A stretch of DNA of 64,000 nucleotides, taken from assembly GCA_045542485.1 (NCBI GenBank), contig JAZQLC010000027.1, positions 22,199-86,198 of the forward strand. The letters run 5' to 3'. Shown one piece after another: positions 52,762 to 61,327 of this stretch. Both the position numbers and the translations under genes were made by a program. The stretch is from SIG575 sp045542485 (GTDB lineage Bacteria > Bacillota > Clostridia > Oscillospirales > Acutalibacteraceae). Below the pieces are notes generated by a model. It ran no database searches and was not told where the DNA came from. It saw only the letters and a list, made by a program, of their open reading frames with translations. Numbering within the stretch: the first letter of the stretch is position 1; each line of letters opens with the position of its first letter.

Positions 52762-54627
52762 TTAATTTGAAAGAATTGAATTAGTTGTAATTGATTCCGG
52801 CGTCTCCTGTGTATTTCCGATAAGAGAATTACGCCTTTCAATCATAGCCGCCGACTCAACGGGGATTCCCGCATGAAGTTCTCCCGGTTCTGCAAAAACG
52901 AGGCCGCCCTCGTAATCCGCCGGGAAATAGCCTTCCTTGGCAAGCTTTTCTCTTTGTTTGAGAACCTCCATAACATATTCGTGCTGCGGATTGTTGAAAT
53001 CCCAGAACAGGTACGGGATAATCATAAGAACGAAGCCGGCAAGGTCAAACGCCAACGGAACTGCAAGAATGTGGAATCTTGCGGAATCGATAAAAAGAAC
53101 ATCCCAGTTTGAATTAAATCCGTTTTTGAGAATGAGTACAGGTATTATCAGGCTGACAAATGTGGTAACAGGAGAAATAATCCAGTTGAACACACCGCTG
53201 AAATTCTCGAGACGTTCACCGGAAAGATACATCTGATAGTCATTCTTTCTGATAGTCATATCGGAATCAGCAACATCGGGAATTGAGTTTGCAAAACCTT
53301 TGATAAATTCACACGTAAAAATAACAATACCGCACAGATTCTGCTTTGTGGGAAAAGCCATAATAGTCAGCATTTCTGCAATGGAATTTACCGCGCAAAC
53401 AACAAGCTTGGTGACTTTTAGGGTTCTGTATGAAAACCTCTTTACAAAGTAAGGGGCAATAAAGCTGAGCGGTGTGGACCTGAAGCTGTACAAGGTTTTC
53501 ATCAAACCGTAAATTGCGCATTGGGTGTACATACGGAACGAGAAGAAATACATAACATTTGTAAGGTTTATCATTCCGTTTCCGAAAGAATCAAGAAGCG
53601 TAGAAATGGTATTGAGCCAGTTATACTTATTTTTCATGACCTGAGAAATTCCGTACCAGAAAGATATCTTCTGTTTCTTTTCAAGAGGAGGCTGAGGAAT
53701 TCTCTCTGTAATGTTTCTGACACTTATCAGTGTCAATGCGCCCATTGGAATGAATACTGCGGGAACAACAAACTTGTAAAATCTTATATCATCAAAAGCA
53801 ATTCCGAAAAGCGGAACTACAACATCAAATACGTTTCTGACAAAATGCGACAATTTTACAGGCCATGTTCTTACAAGCATTCTTTCGTGCGGATTGGGAG
53901 AAATGTTCTGAGTGCACTGTTCAATAACATTATTGAACGGGAACATATCATAGATCATAAACAGAAGATATGCCATCCACATTCTGTCTTCAACTAATTT
54001 TACATTATAAATCGGAAGCCAGCCGATAAGGATTATCATCACGGATTTCTGGAAAAAGTTTGCAAACAACACATATTTATATCTTCCGAATTTCGGAACG
54101 AGCTTCTTTCTCCAGATAATATTACGCAATCCGCCATAGGCATTCACAAACAGCTGGACGCCTAATATTTTAAGAAAGCTTCTTGCACTTACACCATTTA
54201 TTCCGTTGAGCAGTTCGGCTAATGACGACGGAAGAAATGTAGATGCGTCAAACAGTATCATACAAAGTCCGACGAGCGAAACCGTACTGTAAAAAGAGAG
54301 GAATTTTCTTTCGGTTTTCTTTTCAAGAAGGCCCAGATTATCATCCACAAACCAGCTCAGAACATTCCACAGATATGTCAGAGGAAGTCCGATAAGGGTG
54401 ATTACCGAAAAAGCAAGATACGGCAGATTGTAATGATACATTATAAGGAAGCATGACGCACTGAAACCCAGATAACTGAGAGGAGTGCTGACGCTGTAAT
54501 TCATTCCCACGCCAAAAAATACTGTCAGATACTCTTTGAACGGAACATAGTTTCCTTTTTCTCTGTCCGGTTCATTCCAATGATTTTTTACGTTCTGAAA
54601 AACTGATTTTATGTTACCCTTAGCCAT
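52762..54627 (-). CDS. GPH/MFS-like sugar transporter, copy 2
   Basis: Integral membrane protein of 621 residues, about twelve helices, clearly paralogous to the one at 32997-34763. Shared blocks include WNEP/WNTP...YVPFKEY near the start, GNGMINLTN / GNGMLPFAT mid-protein, NDYQMYLSGERLENFSGVF (~490-508), and IPYLFWDF near the end. Its C-terminal tail is about 40 residues longer and hydrophilic. Translation is coupled to the upstream LRR gene (TGATG). In this copy the transporter follows the LRR gene, the reverse of copy 1. With a GDPD in the same operon, glycerophosphodiesters or related phosphorylated sugars are possible substrates (inference). Confidence 0.8.
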   Translation of the reverse strand: MAKGNIKSVFQNVKNHWNEPDREKGNYVPFKEYLTVFFGVGMNYSVSTPLSYLGFSASCFLIMYHYNLPYLAFSVITLIGLPLTYLWNVLSWFVDDNLGLLEKKTERKFLSFYSTVSLVGLCMILFDASTFLPSSLAELLNGINGVSARSFLKILGVQLFVNAYGGLRNIIWRKKLVPKFGRYKYVLFANFFQKSVMIILIGWLPIYNVKLVEDRMWMAYLLFMIYDMFPFNNVIEQCTQNISPNPHERMLVRTWPVKLSHFVRNVFDVVVPLFGIAFDDIRFYKFVVPAVFIPMGALTLISVRNITERIPQPPLEKKQKISFWYGISQVMKNKYNWLNTISTLLDSFGNGMINLTNVMYFFSFRMYTQCAIYGLMKTLYSFRSTPLSFIAPYFVKRFSYRTLKVTKLVVCAVNSIAEMLTIMAFPTKQNLCGIVIFTCEFIKGFANSIPDVADSDMTIRKNDYQMYLSGERLENFSGVFNWIISPVTTFVSLIIPVLILKNGFNSNWDVLFIDSARFHILAVPLAFDLAGFVLMIIPYLFWDFNNPQHEYVMEVLKQREKLAKEGYFPADYEGGLVFAEPGELHAGIPVESAAMIERRNSLIGNTQETPESITTNSILSN

Positions 54628-55700
54628 CAGTTAACCCTCCTTTTCTGCCCGTAAACAGCCTCTGCGTCCTTAAGGGATCTGGGGTTCTTTTTCGGAAGCC
54701 AGTTTTCACCGGTTTCAACTGAGTCTTCATTTTCGGCGCCGAGATATATTTTTTCACATCCCAGGTCACCGTAAAAAGCGTGATGTCCGATAAATTCTAC
54801 GCTTTCAGGCACATAAATATATGTGACCTTTTCGCAATATGAAAATCCGTCGGAACCGATTGATTTGACACCGTCAGGTATTGTAATTGTCTCAAAGCCC
54901 TTGCACTTAAAGAATGCAAGATTTCCGATTTCCTTCACGGATGAAGGAATGGTAACATATGTCAGTTTTTCGCAGTAGCTGAAGCATGAATCTTCAATTC
55001 TTGTAACCGAATCGGGTATTACATAAAAGGCCTGCTTTGAAAACTGATTTTCGTATTCTTCTGCATCAGCTGTTGTTTCATCGCCGTATTTTTTTGAAAA
55101 CTCATTAAGGAAGGCTTCGGCAGTCGCGTCATCTGAAGGCTCGGCAATTCCTGCTGCGAGTGCTGTTCTGTATTGATGGTTTCTCATAGGATGAAGGATA
55201 ATTTCCTTCATATCCTTTGAATACAGCACACCGTCAACAGAGGTGTAGCTCTGATTCTCAGGGTCAACGATTACCGCCATAAGGTTTTTTGTATAATAAA
55301 AGCAATGCTTCTCAAGCTCTGCAACATCTTTTCCGATAAAAATAAAACGCACATATTCATTGCAGCTCATGGAAAATTCACGCACTCCGGTAACCGGTTT
55401 TGTCGTGTCGGCAGTGCCTGCATCGTCTCTGACATAATCAACATGCAGTATTATATTATCTTCCTTGCCCACAAACTGGTCCAGGGTATATCCTGTATCG
55501 TTTTCCTTGTATGTATATTCGTCGGAGCTGATTGAATTGAAGCTGAAATACAGAGAAAGACCTACAAAAATTGTTATTACAATTATAAACACGGCCTTAA
55601 AAACTGTATTCTTTTTGCCTTTCATCTTCAGATCAGGCTTTTTGTCAAAGAGCGGGTCATAGAGCAATTCCGTTTTGCTGATTGTAACATTGTCATCCAT
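54627..55700 (-). CDS. Single-pass membrane LRR_5 (BspA-like) protein, copy 2
   Basis: Protein of 357 residues: a cytoplasmic tail of ~28 residues, one membrane helix (~31-53, ends GLSLYFSF) and BspA-like LRR repeats outside (SVTRIEDSCFSYCEKLTYVT, SVKEIGNLAFFKCKGF, GVKSIGSDGFSYCEKVTYIY). It shares layout and several blocks with copy 1, including SVDGVLYSKD, the Tyr/His-rich insert and the ETGENWLPKKN end. Its stop overlaps the start of the transporter gene by one base, strong evidence that the two products act together. Confidence 0.82.
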   Translation of the reverse strand: MDDNVTISKTELLYDPLFDKKPDLKMKGKKNTVFKAVFIIVITIFVGLSLYFSFNSISSDEYTYKENDTGYTLDQFVGKEDNIILHVDYVRDDAGTADTTKPVTGVREFSMSCNEYVRFIFIGKDVAELEKHCFYYTKNLMAVIVDPENQSYTSVDGVLYSKDMKEIILHPMRNHQYRTALAAGIAEPSDDATAEAFLNEFSKKYGDETTADAEEYENQFSKQAFYVIPDSVTRIEDSCFSYCEKLTYVTIPSSVKEIGNLAFFKCKGFETITIPDGVKSIGSDGFSYCEKVTYIYVPESVEFIGHHAFYGDLGCEKIYLGAENEDSVETGENWLPKKNPRSLKDAEAVYGQKRRVN

Positions 55701-55719
55701 TTAACATTTCCCTCCCTTT

Positions 55720-56559
55720 TTAATGAGTACTTAACCACCATTCGGTGTAGGCATCGGGATAATTGGTTTTGAATCCTGCTACGCCCATATCGCAAATCTG
55801 TTGCCACCACTCGGGATAATCGCCGAGATTCGAAAATACTTTGATGCCCATTGACTCAAACATATCCACATCCTCTTTGGTGAACGCTTCGTTGTTGAGC
55901 CCGACTTCCCAGAGGTCAGAGCGTTTAACAAAATCCATTGTTTTTTCATTGATAAAACGGATATTGGCACCGAAACGCAGTCCCTCGGGCTTACCGTTTT
56001 TACGGTAATGCTCCTGCATCTCTTCAAGCACTTCCCAGTCGCCCGAGAAGAATATGTATCTTGAAACATTGGATGATTTTGCAAGAATTTCATCCATACG
56101 CGGACACATACCTTTGCACTTGAATTCAACCTCAACGGTGAGGTCATAATCAACGGTTGACAGCCATGCATCGAATTCGGGGAAGGTTATCAGATGAGTT
56201 ACTCTGTCTTCAATATAATCCGGCGGCGTGATCATACGTCTGCCTCCGTAATGCTCTGTCCAGGGATATGGAGGATATTTAAGCTTGAGTGCATTACGAT
56301 ATGGTATATCGAATTTTTTTACTTGCTCAGCTGTCATATCTCTGATAGAATCCCTATGTTTTTCGAATGTCATATAACCCATAGTACTGTTATGAGTTAC
56401 AATGATTTCTCCGTCTCCGCATATCTGAATATCAAGCTCAATGCCCTCTAAACCGAGTTCAGCAGTTTTTTTGAATGCTTCCAACGAATTTTCGGGAGCA
56501 AACTGCGTAACTCCCGTGTGTGCGATTCTCATCGGCATTCCGCCATACTCTTTTTTCAT
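55720..56559 (-). CDS. Glycerophosphodiester phosphodiesterase family protein
   Basis: Protein of 279 residues that looks catalytically complete: RIAHTGVTQFAPENSLEAF (~11-29) gives the first His and the N-E pair, GIELDIQICGDGEIIVTHN (~36-54) the metal-binding E-x-D and second His, and TVEVEFKCKG (~140-149) the later Glu. There is no signal peptide. It cleaves glycerophosphodiesters or similar phosphodiesters to glycerol phosphate and alcohol. An insert around residues 75-130 is longer than in common GDPDs. It is the first gene of the operon with LRR copy 2 (19 bases downstream) and transporter copy 2. Confidence 0.85.
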   Translation of the reverse strand: MKKEYGGMPMRIAHTGVTQFAPENSLEAFKKTAELGLEGIELDIQICGDGEIIVTHNSTMGYMTFEKHRDSIRDMTAEQVKKFDIPYRNALKLKYPPYPWTEHYGGRRMITPPDYIEDRVTHLITFPEFDAWLSTVDYDLTVEVEFKCKGMCPRMDEILAKSSNVSRYIFFSGDWEVLEEMQEHYRKNGKPEGLRFGANIRFINEKTMDFVKRSDLWEVGLNNEAFTKEDVDMFESMGIKVFSNLGDYPEWWQQICDMGVAGFKTNYPDAYTEWWLSTH

Positions 56560-56815
56560 TATTTTTTCCTCCGTTCATTACTAATTTATTCAACAAAAAC
56601 AGCAACGGCTTGACTGGCCGCTAAATTGAGTAATATTTTCAGTTCAATACTGTTTTTTATGATTGAAAGATCGTTTCCGCAAGTTTCAACACAGTCAGAG
56701 AAAGTCACAACATAACCCTCTTCACTATCGCCTGTGTAGCCGTGTTCAGATATGTTTTTTTGCCTAGCTTCCCAATTAATACCTATATTGTAACACAACA
56801 AAATACACAAATCAA
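56560..56815 (-). promoter_or_regulatory. Promoter and long leader of the GDPD/LRR/transporter operon
   Basis: TTGATT (56810-56815), 17 bases, TACAAT (56787-56792) on the minus strand, leaving a leader of about 220 bases. The leader contains a possible 40-codon frame (56586-56708) that starts with GTG seven bases after GAGGG and ends 27 bases before the GDPD start: MTFSDCVETCGNDLS to VFVE. No family is recognised, so it may be a regulatory leader peptide or chance. Between 56816 and 57015 I see no supported gene. Confidence 0.45.
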
Positions 56816-57015
56816 TGCTGATATGTGGATTATTTTTGTGATATTCAACTATTGATATGAGAAACAAGCTTTCCGAAGATGAAATCATAGAATCACTTCT
56901 TGAAAAATATTGTGATTCTGACAACTCAAAAATCCGCAAAAACCTTGCATATTTTTTTGTTGATAAAAAGCATCATATATTTTCTTGTATTTGTTATGCG
57001 AACACAGACAGCAAA

Positions 57016-57048
57016 CACCGCTCCGACCTAAATCTGAGCGGCGTTTTT
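57016..57048 (+). terminator. Orphan plus-strand terminator
   Basis: ACCGCTC / GAGCGGCGT stem followed by TTTTTCTT. No convincing plus-strand gene precedes it; a 75-codon frame beginning at 56857 runs through it and lacks a ribosome binding site. Confidence 0.5.
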
Positions 57049-57165
57049 CTTATATACTCATATTGCTCTGGTCACACAGTTTAAAACTTTGAACTCACAA
57101 AATCCGAAACCATTAACGGAAATCTTGTATTGAATTACAAAAGAAAAAGATAACTTGGGTAAGAC

Positions 57166-57206
57166 GGCCGAAACGCCTTGAAATATAGGAATTTCGGTCT
57201 TTTTTA
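57166..57206 (+). terminator. Second orphan plus-strand terminator
   Basis: GGCCGAAA pairs with TTTCGGTC (one G-U) and is followed by TTTTTTAT. Two orphan terminators within 200 bases suggest remnants of deleted genes. Confidence 0.5.
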
Positions 57207-57227
57207 TAAGTTAATAGAATGACAAAA

Positions 57228-57254
57228 CCGCCGAGGATTTTTCGTCCCCGGCGG
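57228..57254 (-). terminator. Terminator of the BspA-like gene
   Basis: CCGCCGAGGA pairs with TCCCCGGCGG (one mismatch); the minus strand continues TTTTGTCATT. It lies 20 bases after the stop codon. Confidence 0.65.
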
Positions 57255-57275
57255 TAAATTGTTACACATTAAATT

Positions 57276-60110
57276 TTATCCAAAAAACGGTGCATCGTAG
57301 TGAGAAGCTCCGCAAGCGCAATACTGCTGAATCTTGAAAAGTCTCAAGAAGAAGTTTGCAAAGCCCCAGATAAACTTAAGAAAAGCGTTATCGCTGTGGC
57401 AGATGTGGTCGCAGATGTCATCTACGGGCGTTTCAAATTCATGTCCGCAGCCGTGGTCACAGATACCGTTGCCGTCTGCATCTACATGGGTTTTCTTTTC
57501 AGCAACCTTATGTTCGGAAATACCGCAAACTTCACAATTTCTCACATCTACACCCTGTTGAGTGCACGTTGCCTCTGTGAGAGCAGTCCATTCATTGTAA
57601 GAATGGCCGTTAGCAGCAGCACCGTCTTCGGTAAAGCTATCACCGCAACCGACACATACATAATTAATATAACCATCTTGTGTGCAGGTAGCTTTAGTAA
57701 TCACAGACAAATAAGCGTGAATATGTTCTGTTTTCAATGATTCGTTACCGTTATCACACAATCCGTCACCATCTTCATCAATATGCTTTTTCATCGCGTT
57801 TACACGGTATTCGGAAATGCCGCAAACTTCACAAATTCTCACATCTACACCTTGTTGAGTGCATGTTGCCTCTGTGAGAGCAGTCCATTCATTGTAAGAA
57901 TGACCGTTAGCAGCAGCACCGTCTTCGGTAAAACTATCACCGCAATTGACACAAGAATAACTTGTATAGCCTTTCTGTGTACATGTGGGATTAAATGTCA
58001 CTGATGTATATTTGTGTTCACCTGTTGCACGAATAATCATACCTGACTTAATAATTCCACAATCGTTACAGAGATAAGCATCCGCATAGCCGTCTTTTGT
58101 GCATGTTGCTTCGATTTTATCTATGTATGCACACGCATGGTACATTTCGCCGTACATATTAAGAGCGTTCATACTTTCCTCAGAACCCACATAGTGTACT
58201 GTAAGTCCGGGTGTTTCATTGAAAACTGAACTTCCGAAGCTGACTATACTGTTTGGAATCAACACAAAACTGAGAGAGCTGCAATCGGAAAAAGCACCAC
58301 TACCAATTGTTTTTACACCGTCAGACAATATTACTGAAGTCAGAAGTTGACAATTATTAAAAGCGAAAACACCGATGTTTCTTAAATCGTCAGGAAAAAC
58401 AAAGCTTGAAAAGCTACAACTTTCAAAAGCAGATTCTCCGATACTCACAACACTGTCGGGAACGCTGACTTTTTCAAGTTTTTCGCACAGTGCAAAAGTA
58501 TGATCTTCAATTGATAAAACACCATAAGGAATTGTAATTTCTGTAAGGCCGCTACATCCGTAAAAAGTCGAAGCACCGATTGTTTTCAATGATTTCGGGA
58601 ACTCTGCAACATACAACGAACTGCAGTTTTCAAAGGCTGATTTTCCTATTTCCTCCAAATCATCAGAGAAATATACAGACTCAAGAGAAACATTATCTTT
58701 AAAAGCACTGTCAGAAATAATTCTACAACCTGATTCAAAGTTCAGATTTCTGAGAGAACCACAGCCTTCAAAAGCCGATTCACCGATACACTCAACTGAT
58801 TTGTTAAAATACAAGTTTATGAGATTTGAACAGTCTCTGAAAGCATTGTCGCCGATATGCTCAACCGGTCCGTTAAAATGCACTTCATTCAGATTTGAAC
58901 AACCGCTGAAAGCATTATTATCCACATATATTGAACTTCCGTCCATTGATACAGCATTTACATTTATACATCCGTCAAATGCCCTTTCACCGACGAGAAG
59001 TGACTCATTACCATTCAAATATACACCCGAAAGAGAGCTGCAATCACGGAACGCTTCGTTACCGATATGCTCAACGGTATCATAAAAATTCAGGTATATA
59101 AGATTTGAACAACCGCTGAAAGCACCTTCGTCAACATAACCAACCGGTTCATGAAAATGCACTTCACTCAGACTTGAACAACCGCTGAATGCATTAACAC
59201 CGATATGCTCGACCTTTCCGTGAAAGCTCATAACCGTAAGACCTGAACAACCATCAAAAGCTTCAATTCCGATATAACCAACCGATTCGTGAAAATTCAA
59301 TTCATACAGACTCGAACAGCCGTCGAAAGCACCATCTTCGATATAACCAACGGGTCCGTTAAAATACAATTCATACAGATTTAAGCAATCGCCGAAAGCA
59401 CTGACTCCGATATACTCGACTGCCTCGTTAAAATAAAGAATTGTAAGATTTGAACAATCACTGAAGGCATTGTTTCCGATATGCTCAACCTGTCCGTTAA
59501 AATGTACTTCATTCAGATTTGAACAACTGCGGAAAGCATTATTCTCCACATATATTGAACTTCCGTCCATTGATGCAGCATTTAAATTTGTACATTCGTC
59601 AAATGCCCTTTCACCTACAAAAAGTGACTCATTACTATTTAAATATATACCCGAAAGCGAACTACAACCTCTGAAAGCATTCTCGCTGACATAACTGATT
59701 GAATCTAAAAATACTTCGGTAAGTTCTTCACAAGAATAAAATGCACATACGCCTATACTGTCAAGCTCACCGAGACACGATACGGTTTTAAGAGAAGAAC
59801 AGATTCGGAAGGCATTGTCACCGATAACCCTTACATTTCTTCCTATTGTTACCGTTGTGATTTCACTACGGCCGAAAAAAGCTCCCTCGCCAATAGCTGT
59901 TACCGGACAACCGTCAATTTCATCCGGTATAAAAATTTCTCCGCTAATTGAAGAAGAACTGCCGGTAACAGTCGCCTCATCATCTAAAATAGTGTATTCA
60001 ACACCATCTTCTGTAATAACATCTTTTGCACTTACGGTTAAGATTGTAACCGATAAAAACATCAATACCAACATAACTGCCAATAAGGTTTTCTTTAAGG
60101 TTTTGCTCAT
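57276..60110 (-). CDS. Large secreted LRR_5 (BspA-like) surface protein
   Basis: Protein of 944 residues. Signal peptide ~1-28 (ends TVSAK). Residues ~60-640 hold about 25 BspA-type leucine-rich repeats with consensus VEHIGxNAFxGCSSLxxxxF. The C-terminal third has repeated cysteine-rich modules (CTQQGVDVRICEVCG, CVNCGDSFTEDGAAANGHSY), two of them nearly identical, separated by a DEDGDGLCDNG calcium-loop-like segment. The end is FLKFIWGFANFFLRLF followed by a Cys-containing tail, hydrophobic but without a sortase motif. BspA-like proteins bind host matrix and other cells; the same role is likely. It sits 21 bases behind a TetR gene, an unusual arrangement for an adhesin. Confidence 0.9.
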   Translation of the reverse strand: MSKTLKKTLLAVMLVLMFLSVTILTVSAKDVITEDGVEYTILDDEATVTGSSSSISGEIFIPDEIDGCPVTAIGEGAFFGRSEITTVTIGRNVRVIGDNAFRICSSLKTVSCLGELDSIGVCAFYSCEELTEVFLDSISYVSENAFRGCSSLSGIYLNSNESLFVGERAFDECTNLNAASMDGSSIYVENNAFRSCSNLNEVHFNGQVEHIGNNAFSDCSNLTILYFNEAVEYIGVSAFGDCLNLYELYFNGPVGYIEDGAFDGCSSLYELNFHESVGYIGIEAFDGCSGLTVMSFHGKVEHIGVNAFSGCSSLSEVHFHEPVGYVDEGAFSGCSNLIYLNFYDTVEHIGNEAFRDCSSLSGVYLNGNESLLVGERAFDGCINVNAVSMDGSSIYVDNNAFSGCSNLNEVHFNGPVEHIGDNAFRDCSNLINLYFNKSVECIGESAFEGCGSLRNLNFESGCRIISDSAFKDNVSLESVYFSDDLEEIGKSAFENCSSLYVAEFPKSLKTIGASTFYGCSGLTEITIPYGVLSIEDHTFALCEKLEKVSVPDSVVSIGESAFESCSFSSFVFPDDLRNIGVFAFNNCQLLTSVILSDGVKTIGSGAFSDCSSLSFVLIPNSIVSFGSSVFNETPGLTVHYVGSEESMNALNMYGEMYHACAYIDKIEATCTKDGYADAYLCNDCGIIKSGMIIRATGEHKYTSVTFNPTCTQKGYTSYSCVNCGDSFTEDGAAANGHSYNEWTALTEATCTQQGVDVRICEVCGISEYRVNAMKKHIDEDGDGLCDNGNESLKTEHIHAYLSVITKATCTQDGYINYVCVGCGDSFTEDGAAANGHSYNEWTALTEATCTQQGVDVRNCEVCGISEHKVAEKKTHVDADGNGICDHGCGHEFETPVDDICDHICHSDNAFLKFIWGFANFFLRLFKIQQYCACGASHYDAPFFG
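57513..57950 (-). repeat. 297-base intragenic direct repeat in the BspA-like gene
   Basis: About 140 bases starting at 57513 recur at 57810 with roughly 95% identity by eye, an exact offset of 99 codons. They encode the duplicated cysteine-rich module, implying recent duplication or gene conversion. Confidence 0.75.
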
Positions 60111-60131
60111 CTCTATTTCTCCTTTCGGGGA

Positions 60132-60818
60132 CTATTTATCAGTTTTTATTGCAAGTTCATCGAATACACTTTGAACGGCATTTTTTGCTATGGCTTCAAA
60201 GTCAATTTTACTGATAAACTCAATTGCTTCGTTAATTTTTTCTTCTTCCGCTTTATAAATTCGCAGAAGCATAGTGACAAGCTTTTTGGCTTTTGCCTCT
60301 ATGGGAAAATACATATCGCAGGGAATAGTCATATATGCTCTCATAATTCCCATTGAAGCGATTTCGATTTCGTAAAAGTCCTTTAATTCCTGTTCGGGAA
60401 AACTGAAGCTGAAATGCTCGTACATCATTTCGGCTCTTCGTCTGAGCACCGCCTCGCTTGTTTTGGGCATTGAGTAACCCGCAAGGTAAAGGTTTCGCAT
60501 ATCCTCGTTCATTTCTGCCATATAGATCTGTAAAACCTCGTTGGCTATTAATATGAGCACCTTATCGTCTGTCAGTTTTTTTGAAACTGCATCAGAGGCT
60601 ACGGTTACACCGTCAAGGAATTTCGTCACAAGCAAGACTAAAATTTCCTCTTTACTGCTGAACTCATAAAGAACTTTACTTTTGAGAACACCGGAAAGCT
60701 TGGCTATGTCAGTAAAAGTGGTACGTTCAAAGCCTTTCTGCATAAACAGTGCCGTTGCGGCAGTAAGGATTTTTCTGTGTAATTCGGCGGTTGCCTCTTT
60801 ACTTCTTATGTTTGCCAA
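60132..60818 (-). CDS. TetR/AcrR-family transcriptional regulator
   Basis: Protein of 228 residues, from the TTG eight bases after GGAG, which fits better than a distal upstream start. The N-terminal helix-turn-helix reads ILTAATALFMQKGFERTTFT and then DIAKLSGVLKSKVLYEFSSKEE (partial) with the usual K-x-x-L-Y-x-x-F-x-x-K-E-x-L pattern. The C-terminal ligand domain is helical and not assignable. It heads an operon with the BspA-like surface protein and could autoregulate both, so the adhesin may respond to a small molecule (inference). Confidence 0.9.
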   Translation of the reverse strand: MANIRSKEATAELHRKILTAATALFMQKGFERTTFTDIAKLSGVLKSKVLYEFSSKEEILVLLVTKFLDGVTVASDAVSKKLTDDKVLILIANEVLQIYMAEMNEDMRNLYLAGYSMPKTSEAVLRRRAEMMYEHFSFSFPEQELKDFYEIEIASMGIMRAYMTIPCDMYFPIEAKAKKLVTMLLRIYKAEEEKINEAIEFISKIDFEAIAKNAVQSVFDELAIKTDK

Positions 60819-60878
60819 ATCATCAACTCCTATCTGAATTAACAACTCAAAACAGAATGCGGTTTGTTTTCAATTATA

Positions 60879-60907
60879 ATATTATCATTTTCTCATCATT
60901 ATGTCAA
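60879..60907 (-). promoter_or_regulatory. Promoter of the TetR/BspA-like operon
   Basis: TTGACA (60902-60907), 17 bases, TAATAT (60879-60884) on the minus strand. No obvious palindrome covers it. Confidence 0.75.
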
Positions 60908-61327
60908 TACAAAATATTAAAAAAGCTGAATACTGCAATCAAAAAAATGCCGAAAACAGCCGTTGTTCTTCCCCATTTTGAATGCTATGGCAAGCTTCGC
61001 CCAATAAGATACAGAGAAGAGGGATACGCGATATCCGATAACCTTTGTTGCCGTGGTTGTGGAGGGAAAGTAGGTCATTATCACCCAACAACCTGCAACA
61101 GTACAAAAAACTGTTGCGTTTTTCTTGGTACGGGTGGTATAATTATCCCGAAAAATAAGAATTTGTCGAACAGTTGAAGTGTGCAGTTGTAGGGCTCGGC
61201 ATCCTTGACGAGCCGTTAATTTTTTGTGATTTTCACGGACGGTCGAGGACGCCCGTCCCTACGATGTAATGCGTTGAACATACAATCAAATTCCAATTTA
61301 TAGCGCGAGGAATTAAGGAGAAATCAA
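60908..61327. other. Gene-poor stretch between TetR promoter and methyltransferase
   Basis: No convincing gene. A plus-strand frame around 60948-61177 has a Cys-rich middle (NLCCRGCGGKVGHYH) that could be a zinc-ribbon remnant, but it lacks a ribosome binding site and runs through a terminator. The terminator is GCAACAGT / ACTGTTGC followed by five T at 61095-61123. Further on lies a short repeat bounded by GTAGGG / CCCTAC. Confidence 0.5.
61189..61262. repeat. 74-base REP/MITE-like element with GTAGGG...CCCTAC ends
   Basis: Ends GTAGGG (61189-61194) and CCCTAC (61257-61262) are inverted. Inside are two hairpins, GGCTCG / CGAGCC (61193-61214) and GGACGG / CCGTCC (61237-61258), separated by an A/T-rich middle. 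Similar GTAGGG-bounded hairpin repeats are scattered in genomes of related gut Clostridia as far as I recall; only one copy is in this window. Confidence 0.55.

Noticed and set aside
56857..57084. 75-codon plus-strand frame in the gap before the BspA-like gene
   Set aside because: No ribosome binding site and it runs through a terminator hairpin (57016-57048). Possibly a remnant, not an intact gene.
60948..61177. Cys/His-rich plus-strand frame that looked like a small zinc-ribbon protein
   Set aside because: No ribosome binding site or promoter, and a terminator lies inside its 3' part; at best a fragment.
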